NCBI RefSeq assembly: GCF_009908295.1
Contig: NZ_JAAALO010000009.1
Coordinates: forward strand, 186,001 to 250,000
Length of the DNA stretch: 64,000 nucleotides
Source of the DNA: Micromonospora rubida
GTDB taxonomy: Bacteria; Actinomycetota; Actinomycetes; Mycobacteriales; Micromonosporaceae
Reading direction: 5' to 3'
Shown here in pieces: positions 58,119 to 64,000 of this stretch. The notes under the pieces were generated by a model. It was not told the origin of the DNA, did no database searches, and saw nothing but the letters and a program-made list of their open reading frames with translations. The position numbers and the translations under genes were made by a program. Each line of letters begins with the position of its first letter. The first letter of the stretch is position 1.

Positions 58119-59288
58119 TCAGCGGGGGGCGGGGTCGCCGGCCTGCTGCTCCTGGCTGCCGGCGCGGGGAGCGGGGGCGACGGGCGTGGCATACGGGGCC
58201 CGCCCGGCGGTGGCCGCGGCCGGCCCGGGGACGCTCGGCGCGGCCTTGGCGTCCGCCTCGCCGGTGACCCGGCGGACCTGGCGCATCCCGGAGAGCGCGG
58301 CGATGCCCGCGGCGAGCAGGTCGGCGACGGTGAAGATCAGCCGGGAGGCCAGCGCGATGCCGGTGGCGGCGCCGATCCCGCCCGCCGAGGTCAGGAACGG
58401 CGCCATCGTGGCGACGAGGACGGCCTCGCGCACGCCGAGCCCGGACGGGGAGAGGAACGCGAACATCCCGACCGTCATGGCGATGGCGAACGACCCGATG
58501 CTGCGCAGCAGGCCGCCGACGCCGGGCGCCGCCTGCGCGTTGGCCAGCAGCCACAGGTGGACGCCGAACAGGGTGTAGCCGAGGGCGCTCCAGCCGACCA
58601 CCCGCAGCACCCCGGGCAGGGTGAGCTTGTGGTGCAGCGGTTCCCGGCGCAGGACCTTGAGGACGAGCTGGATGAGCCGGGTCAGCACCGCCGGGATCGC
58701 GCAGATCAGAGCGATCGGGAAGAGGATGGCGACGATCCAGAGCGCGACCCGGACCGGCTCGGCGTACTCCGAGTCGGTCGCCGTGGTCGCGTCGAGCAGG
58801 GCGGGGAGGCTGAGCAGGCCGACGCCGAGCGCGGCGACGACGCCGAGGCCGAGGGCCACCAGGGTGGCCAGGAAGGCCCGCGCCCGGGGCAGCCCGGCCC
58901 GCCGGCCCAGCTCCATCTGGAGCACGTACGCCCAGACGCTGCCGGGGATGTACTTGCCGAGCTGGCCCACCATGCAGATCCGCAGCGCGGCCGGGACGGA
59001 GACCTTGTGCTCCAGGTCCCCGGCGGCGGCCCGCCAGGCCATCGAGTTGGCGAACATGCCGGCCAGCACCGCGAGCACGGCCAGCAGCACCGACGACCAG
59101 GCGAGGCCCAGCCAGGTCTCCCGGACGTCGGGCCACTGGTTGACGACGCTCCAGATCATGCCGGCCGCGATGGCGGCGATCACCACGACCCGGACGCCCA
59201 GTGACAGCCACCGGGACGCGCCCTTGGCCGGGGCGGCCTGCTCGGCCGGGGGGCCTGCGCCTTCTACCTGCGTCGCGGTCTCTGCCAC
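58119..59288 (-). CDS. lysylphosphatidylglycerol synthase TM-domain/flippase-like membrane protein
   Basis: A 389-residue polytopic protein with about eight hydrophobic segments. Family stretches are NSMAWRAAAGDLEHKVSVPAALRICMVGQLGKYIPGSVWAYVLQMELGRRAGLPRARA and SIGSFAIAMTVGMFAFLSPSGLGVREAVLVATMAPF, typical of the YbhN/UPF0104/AglD-like group. Such proteins are proposed to move lipids or lipid-linked sugars across membranes; they lack the MprF synthase domain. The GTG at 59288 with AGGA seven bases upstream is preferred over the longer frame. Placement in the glycopolymer locus suggests a translocase role for a lipid-linked intermediate. Confidence 0.86.
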   Translation of the reverse strand: MAETATQVEGAGPPAEQAAPAKGASRWLSLGVRVVVIAAIAAGMIWSVVNQWPDVRETWLGLAWSSVLLAVLAVLAGMFANSMAWRAAAGDLEHKVSVPAALRICMVGQLGKYIPGSVWAYVLQMELGRRAGLPRARAFLATLVALGLGVVAALGVGLLSLPALLDATTATDSEYAEPVRVALWIVAILFPIALICAIPAVLTRLIQLVLKVLRREPLHHKLTLPGVLRVVGWSALGYTLFGVHLWLLANAQAAPGVGGLLRSIGSFAIAMTVGMFAFLSPSGLGVREAVLVATMAPFLTSAGGIGAATGIALASRLIFTVADLLAAGIAALSGMRQVRRVTGEADAKAAPSVPGPAAATAGRAPYATPVAPAPRAGSQEQQAGDPAPR

Positions 59289-59479
59289 GGCGTTCCTGCC
59301 TCCGCGTCGCGTCCGCCCGCACGGGCGGTAATGGGGACAACAATCGGCCGAGACTAGCGCAGGAGCGGAATCGCCACGAACCCGGTCGCCCGGTGAGTCG
59401 GGGACGCTACGGTCCGGTGTCCCGAGTGGCGGGATTCTCCACGCCTCGGTCCTGATGTGCCCAGGATCTCCCACGCTGC

Positions 59480-59485
59480 TACGGT
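59480..59485 (+). promoter_or_regulatory. -10 element TACGGT
   Basis: TACGGT about 35 bases before the GTG of the second DegT gene; a ribosome site (AAGGAG) follows. Confidence 0.4.
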
Positions 59486-59519
59486 CGGATCGCCATCCCA
59501 TACCTCAAGGAGAGCTCCT

Positions 59520-60620
59520 GTGATCCCGATTTCCGTCGTCAAGCTCGACGAGGCGGCCGAACGGCTGGTGGTCGAGGTGATCCGTTCGGGCATCATCGCG
59601 CAGGGGCCGATGGTGGCCCGCCTGGAACGCGAGTTCGCCGACCTGGTCGGCGTCGAGCACGCGGTCGCGGTCAACAACGGCACGACCGCCCTGGTCGCCG
59701 CGCTCCAGGTGCTCGACCTCGAGCCGGGCGACGAGGTCGTCACCAGTCCGTTCACCTTCGTAGCGACGCTCAACGCGATCCTTGAGGCGGGAGCCACCGC
59801 GCGCTTCGCCGACATTCGCGAGGACGATTTCTGCGTGGACCCGGAGGCGCTGGCCGCCGCTGTCGGCCCGCGCACGAAGGTGCTCATGCCGGTGCACCTG
59901 TACGGCCAGCCGGCCGACATGGACGCGATCCTCCCGCTCGCCCAGCGGCACGGCCTCGGCCTCGTCGAGGACACCGCGCAGTCGCTGGGCGCCACCGTCG
60001 CCGGTCGCGGCGCGGGCAGCTTCGGGCTCGGCACCTTCTCGCTCTACGCCACCAAGAACCTCACCACCGGTGAGGGCGGCATGATCACCACCAACGACGC
60101 CAACCTCGCCGACCGGCTGCGGGTGCTGCGCAACCAGGGCATGCGGCAGCGCTACCAGTACGAGGTCGCCGGCCACAACTACCGGCTCACCGACCTCCAG
60201 GCGGCGCTGGGCATCCCGCAGCTCGCCGTGTACGGCGACAACGTCAAGCGGCGCAAGGACAACGCGGCCCGGCTCACGGCCGGCCTCGCCGACGTCCCCG
60301 GCCTGCGGCTGCCCACCGAGTTGCCCGGCCGGTCGCACGTCTGGCACCAGTACACGGTGCTGGTCACCGACGAGGCCCCGGTGACCCGCGACGAGGTGAT
60401 CGCCCGGCTGACCGAGCGCGGCATCGGCTGCGGCGTCTACTACCCGAAGACGGTCTACGACTACGACTGCTACCGGGAACATCCCCGGGTGGTCGCCGAC
60501 CCGGCCCCCGTGACCGACCGGGTGGTCCGGCAGTGCGTCTCCCTCCCGGTGCACCAGCACCTGTCCGACAGCGACCTCGACCAGGTCGTCGAGGGCGTCC
60601 GCGCGGCGGTGGGCGCGTGA
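59520..60620 (+). CDS. DegT/DnrJ/EryC1/StrS aminotransferase (second)
   Basis: A 366-residue PLP enzyme, distinct from the DegT protein at 54284. Features are IIAQGPMVARLEREFADLVGVEHAVAVNNGTTALVAAL, EPGDEVVTSPFTFVATLNAIL, EDTAQSLGATVAGR, the Schiff-base lysine in SLYATKNLTTGEGG and AGHNYRLTDLQAALG. This pattern matches the WbpE/PglE-like group that aminates UDP-keto sugars. AAGGAG is about seven bases before the GTG. It overlaps the Gfo/Idh dehydrogenase gene by four bases, which could supply its keto-sugar substrate, as WbpB does for WbpE. Confidence 0.93.
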   Translation: MIPISVVKLDEAAERLVVEVIRSGIIAQGPMVARLEREFADLVGVEHAVAVNNGTTALVAALQVLDLEPGDEVVTSPFTFVATLNAILEAGATARFADIREDDFCVDPEALAAAVGPRTKVLMPVHLYGQPADMDAILPLAQRHGLGLVEDTAQSLGATVAGRGAGSFGLGTFSLYATKNLTTGEGGMITTNDANLADRLRVLRNQGMRQRYQYEVAGHNYRLTDLQAALGIPQLAVYGDNVKRRKDNAARLTAGLADVPGLRLPTELPGRSHVWHQYTVLVTDEAPVTRDEVIARLTERGIGCGVYYPKTVYDYDCYREHPRVVADPAPVTDRVVRQCVSLPVHQHLSDSDLDQVVEGVRAAVGA

Positions 60621-61582
60621 CCGCCCCGCTGCGCCTGGCCCTCGTCGGCACCGGGGTGATGGGCTCGCTGCACGCCCGCGTGATCGCCCAGTCCGAGCGC
60701 TGCGAACTCGCCCGGGTGATCGAGCCCCGCCGCTCGGTCGGCCGGCAGGTCGCCGAGCGGTACGGCGCCGACTGGGCCCCGGATGTCGACGACCTCACCG
60801 GGATCGACGCGGTCGTCATCGCGGCCCCCACCGAGTTCCACCACGGTCTGGCCGGGCGGGTGCTGGCGGCGGACAAGCCGCTGCTGATCGAGAAGCCGGT
60901 CTGCGGCAGCCTCAGCGAGACCGAGGACATCGTCGCCACCTCTGACAAGCGCGGCGTCCCGCTGCTCTGCGGCCTGCTGGAGCGGTTCAACCCGGCCGTG
61001 CAGACCGCGCTCGCGCTGGTGGACCGTCCGGTGCACCTGACCGCCACCCGGCACTCCCCGTACGCGCCGCGGATCCGCACCGGGGTGGCGTGGGACCTGC
61101 TGATCCACGACGTGGACCTGGCCATCCAGGCGTTCGGCGGCGAGGAGCCGGTGGCCGTGCAGGGCACCTTGGGCCACTTCCACCCGGACTCGCTGGCCGA
61201 GGCCGAGGACGTGGCGGAGACGGTGCTCAACTTCGGCAGCGGCGCGCTGGCCAACGTCTCGGCCAGCCGGATCGGCCAGCGCAAGCTCCGCACGCTGGTG
61301 ATCAGCGAGGTCGACCGGCTGATCGAGGCCGACCTGATCCGCAAGGACGTGACGATCTACCGGCACGTCTCCTCGGACGCGGCGACGCCGGACGGTCGCG
61401 GCTACCGGCAGCAGAGCATCATCGAGGTGCCCGAGCTGATCACCAACCGGGAGCCGCTCGCCGCCCAACTCGACCACTTCCTGGACATCCTCGCCGGCAC
61501 CGCCGACGCCGACGTGGAGCGGCAGCGGATCCTCCCGGCGCACCGGGTGGTCGGCCGGCTCTTCGCCGACAACGGGCGCTGA
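60617..61582 (+). CDS. Gfo/Idh/MocA family oxidoreductase
   Basis: A 321-residue NAD(P)-dependent sugar dehydrogenase. The Rossmann motif is LALVGTGVMGSLHARVIAQS. The catalytic region LLIEKPVCGSLSETEDIV has the conserved EKP. Active-site elements are LIHDVDLAIQAFG with a His-Asp pair and the C-terminal FADNGR end. It would oxidise a nucleotide-sugar at C3 or C2 to the ketone needed by the overlapping aminotransferase gene (GTGA overlap), comparable with WbpB/WlbA. The exact sugar is unknown. A 17-bp hairpin follows the stop. Confidence 0.92.
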   Translation: MTAPLRLALVGTGVMGSLHARVIAQSERCELARVIEPRRSVGRQVAERYGADWAPDVDDLTGIDAVVIAAPTEFHHGLAGRVLAADKPLLIEKPVCGSLSETEDIVATSDKRGVPLLCGLLERFNPAVQTALALVDRPVHLTATRHSPYAPRIRTGVAWDLLIHDVDLAIQAFGGEEPVAVQGTLGHFHPDSLAEAEDVAETVLNFGSGALANVSASRIGQRKLRTLVISEVDRLIEADLIRKDVTIYRHVSSDAATPDGRGYRQQSIIEVPELITNREPLAAQLDHFLDILAGTADADVERQRILPAHRVVGRLFADNGR

Positions 61583-61601
61583 CCAGCGCCACCCGCACGA
61601 C

Positions 61602-61639
61602 GAACGGGTGGGGCGAGCCTCGGCTCGCCCCACCCGTTC
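61602..61639. terminator. bidirectional hairpin terminator
   Basis: A perfect 17-bp stem, GAACGGGTGGGGCGAGC (61602-61618) with 61623-61639, and a CTCG loop, between the converging dehydrogenase and membrane protein genes. Confidence 0.8.
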
Positions 61640-61660
61640 CGTGTCATCCGGTGCCGGTGG

Positions 61661-63691
61661 TCAGCTCGCGGTGGGGCAGGCCCGGCCGGCGTCGGTGACC
61701 CGGTAGATCCGGATTGCGCCGAACTCCTGAGCCAGGGCCAACTTGCCGCTGGCCGCCATCCGATCGCGATCGTAGTGCCTCGCCCAGGTGCCGGGGACCC
61801 GCCGGGAGCCGACGACCACATAGCCGACGTCGAACCGGCGCACCTCGCAGCCGGCCGGGTCGGCTTCCTTGTTGTCCACCAGCCAGTTCCAGGCAGCCCA
61901 ACGTTGGTCGTAGTTCTCCTTCGGCAGGCCGGGCAGCGGTGGGATGCCGAACAGCAGCGGCACCCCGTAGTCGGCGTACGACCAGCTCATGAACTCGGCG
62001 TGCCGGTCGTAGGCGACCGTGGCGCCGGGCGGGGTGTTCTCGGCCAGCCACTCGAACGTCTGTACGTAGGACTCGCCCACCGGGGCCCGACTCTTGAACG
62101 CCCCCCGCACCGGATGCCAGCTCGACGGTGCCGCGCCGAGCCCGAGCAGCGCCAGCACCAGCACGGACGCGGCGACGGCCGCCGGCACACCGGACCCGCG
62201 CAGCGCGGCGGCCCGGGAGACCAGCCGACTCGCCAGCCACTGCACGGCGAGCCCGATGACCACCGCGCCGGCGACGGCGAGCAGCCCGTAGACCGGGAAG
62301 ATCATCGAGCGGACCCGCTCGCGGACGCCGTACCAGAGGCTGGACAGGGCCATGGCGCTCCCGGAGTCCGAGGCGGCGGTCCAGATCCCGATCGCGGTGA
62401 ACACCAGCCCCGCCATCAGCCATGGCCGGGCCCAGCGCAGCGGTCGAATCACCAGGCAGAGCACGGACAGCAGCAGGCAGGGGATGGTGAGCCAGAGCCC
62501 GACCTGCATCGTCGGCACGTCGATATGGAGGTCCCGGCCGCCGACGGCGGGATAGCCGAACAGCACGTACCGCTGCGGGTCACTGACCCAGTACTCGAAC
62601 GAATCGCCCCACCTGCCGAGCAGCGCCGGCCGGTTGGACAGCCGCTCACCGTTGGCGCCGACCAGCACGTTGAGCAGCGGGACCAGCGGTACCAGACCGG
62701 CAACCACCATCGCGCCGGCCGCCGCCGCAGCGTGCTTCAGCCGCAGCCGGCCGCGCAGCCACACCAGCATGCCGAGGGCGAGCACCCCGATGAACAGCAC
62801 GTCGTACGTGTGCGTCATGACGATGCCGGCGCCGGCCAGGCCGGCCAGCAGCCCCAGCCGCACCGGGTGCGCGCCGCGCACCGCGAGGGCGACCAGCAGC
62901 GCGATCCCGCCGGCCAGACAGGGGGCGGTCTGCTCGGTGATCCGGCCGGTGATCACCGACATCCACATCGGGCCGAGCACCGCCGGGGCGGCCGCCGCGC
63001 AGGCCGCCACCACCGGCCGACCACCGAGCGCCCGAACGGCGGCGTACACGCCGGCGACCAGCGCCAACGGGCCGACCAGGATCGACCAGGCGGTCAGCAC
63101 GGTGCTCAGCTTCCCGCCGGACAGTTCGGCGGCCTGAGCCCAGGAGACGTTCGCCGCGAGCGGGTAGAACGAGCAGGACAGGTCGACGTCGGTCGCGCCG
63201 GTGGTGCAGGCGGAGGAGATCAACACGCTGCCGCTGTCCATGATCCGCCGGGTCAGGAACCCGTGGTTCATCGAGTCCCAGCCGGGCGGCGCGATCAGGC
63301 GGCCGAGCAGCAGCCACCCGAACGACGCGCTGATCACCGCCGGCACCCCGACGCCCACCAGGTCGTGCCAGTGCGGCCACACCGGTGAGAGCCGCAGGCG
63401 GGCCCGCAGCGGCGGCCGGCGCCCCTCGTCGTCGGCGTCGACCAGGCCGCGGGGGACCAGCCGGGAGACCAGGACGGCCAGGCCGGCGAGGACCACCTCG
63501 GCGACCAGCACCGCCAGGGCGCTGTCCGGTAGGCCGAGCTTCGGTAGCCAGGTCATGGCCAGGGTGGTGAGCCCGAGGGTGAGGGCCGGTGCGGTGGCCC
63601 ACACCGCCCATCGGTATCGGCCCGGTGGCAACGCGAAGCCGAGCAGCGCGCCGGGCACGGCGACGACTGCGAAGGCGATCAGGGTGGTCAA
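61661..63691 (-). CDS. large polytopic membrane protein (DUF6541-like)
   Basis: A 676-residue protein with about 13-14 hydrophobic segments in the first 520 residues, then a soluble C-terminal part (VGESYVQTFEWLAENTPPGATVAYDRHAEFMSWSYADYGVPLLFGIPPLPG...). Loops include GWDSMNHGFLTRRIMDSGSVLI and FYPLAANVSWAQAAELSGGK. This resembles the actinobacterial DUF6541 family, which I take to be GT-C-like enzymes or polymer export proteins. It has a 40-residue region with charged residues (PRGLVDADDEGRRPPLRARLRL) between spans. No ribosome site is obvious. It may act in assembly of the same surface polymer, which is inference. Confidence 0.8.
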   Translation of the reverse strand: MTTLIAFAVVAVPGALLGFALPPGRYRWAVWATAPALTLGLTTLAMTWLPKLGLPDSALAVLVAEVVLAGLAVLVSRLVPRGLVDADDEGRRPPLRARLRLSPVWPHWHDLVGVGVPAVISASFGWLLLGRLIAPPGWDSMNHGFLTRRIMDSGSVLISSACTTGATDVDLSCSFYPLAANVSWAQAAELSGGKLSTVLTAWSILVGPLALVAGVYAAVRALGGRPVVAACAAAAPAVLGPMWMSVITGRITEQTAPCLAGGIALLVALAVRGAHPVRLGLLAGLAGAGIVMTHTYDVLFIGVLALGMLVWLRGRLRLKHAAAAAGAMVVAGLVPLVPLLNVLVGANGERLSNRPALLGRWGDSFEYWVSDPQRYVLFGYPAVGGRDLHIDVPTMQVGLWLTIPCLLLSVLCLVIRPLRWARPWLMAGLVFTAIGIWTAASDSGSAMALSSLWYGVRERVRSMIFPVYGLLAVAGAVVIGLAVQWLASRLVSRAAALRGSGVPAAVAASVLVLALLGLGAAPSSWHPVRGAFKSRAPVGESYVQTFEWLAENTPPGATVAYDRHAEFMSWSYADYGVPLLFGIPPLPGLPKENYDQRWAAWNWLVDNKEADPAGCEVRRFDVGYVVVGSRRVPGTWARHYDRDRMAASGKLALAQEFGAIRIYRVTDAGRACPTAS

Positions 63692-64000
63692 ACCGTCGAT
63701 CCTTTCGAGGAGCCAGGGCTCGCGGCGGTCAACCTGCCGTCGCGGGGGACGTGCGACGAGGCTCCGGCGTGAGCGGCCGGACCAGTATAGGAAGGCAGGG
63801 GTGGGACCGTGGCCCGCGCCGCGACCGGCGCGTCGGCGCGTCCGGGCCGGCGACCGTGTCGGTGCGGGAGCAGGGCCCGGACGCGCACGGATACGTCAAT
63901 CGGATGAGCGCGGACACTCGGGAAGAAACCGTCCCGGGGCGGTGGCACCCGAGCGATACCGGCGCGTTCCCTCGCGTTAAGGTCACACTCAACGCGGGAC
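63692..64000. other. intergenic region at the window edge
   Basis: 309 bp upstream of the membrane protein gene. No gene is seen; the promoter of that gene must lie here. The frames that read through are short and unbiased. Confidence 0.4.

Overview
The window looks like a chromosomal segment of a high-GC actinomycete, most likely Micromonospora or a close relative. I infer this from the very strong G/C bias at third codon positions, many GTG starts, leaderless promoters of TANNNT type, and the gene content: LAL-type LuxR regulators, a DUF5988 protein, a second type IIA topoisomerase pair, and NsrR next to flavohemoglobin. No rRNA, tRNA, CRISPR array or insertion sequence was recognised.

Region 1 (1-16.9 kb) resembles the edge of a specialised-metabolism locus. 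It holds the end of a DrrAB-like ABC exporter, two paralogous giant LAL regulators (1578-4433, 4909-7743), two paralogous acyl-adenylate ligases (9319-10698 and 12009-13418), a phosphopantetheinyl transferase and a cold-shock protein between them, a truncated HAD hydrolase, a second ABC exporter and a DUF5988 protein. The 7-mer TAGGGGT recurs six times in the intergenic DNA of this region and is a candidate operator. The first ligase has lost signature lysines that its neighbour keeps.

Region 2 (16.9-30.1 kb) is mostly housekeeping and accessory genes: RecD2-like helicase, 2H phosphoesterase, DinB-like protein, zinc alcohol dehydrogenase, a DUF72 gene broken at both ends, membrane and hypothetical proteins, an alpha/beta hydrolase, a GT4 glycosyltransferase, a small HTH protein, flavohemoglobin with a divergent NsrR, and a secreted SGNH hydrolase.

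Region 3 (30.4-36.5 kb) encodes a two-subunit type IIA topoisomerase. The A subunit is interrupted immediately after its catalytic tyrosine by a 429-residue intein that keeps a LAGLIDADG endonuclease domain. A REP-like inverted repeat follows and has a degenerate second copy near 46.9 kb.

Region 4 (36.5-46.7 kb) contains an NCS2 nucleobase permease, a glycosyltransferase with a destroyed N-terminus, an AlkB-like dioxygenase, a pyruvyltransferase-family protein, an acyltransferase, two poorly characterised proteins, a 1.3 kb repeat-rich non-coding stretch and a C39-like cysteine peptidase.

Region 5 (46.9-63.7 kb) is a cell-surface glycopolymer locus. It has a CDP-polyol phosphotransferase, a fused CDP-ribitol synthase (cytidylyltransferase plus reductase), a TagGH-type ABC exporter, a divergent TetR regulator with a leaderless eight-codon leader ORF, an L-2-hydroxyglutarate oxidase, two DegT aminotransferases, a sugar epimerase, a hexapeptide acyltransferase, a GT4 glycosyltransferase, a flippase-like membrane protein, a Gfo/Idh dehydrogenase and a large polytopic membrane protein. 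Together these could make, decorate and export a ribitol-phosphate polymer carrying amino sugars. That product is inferred, not shown.
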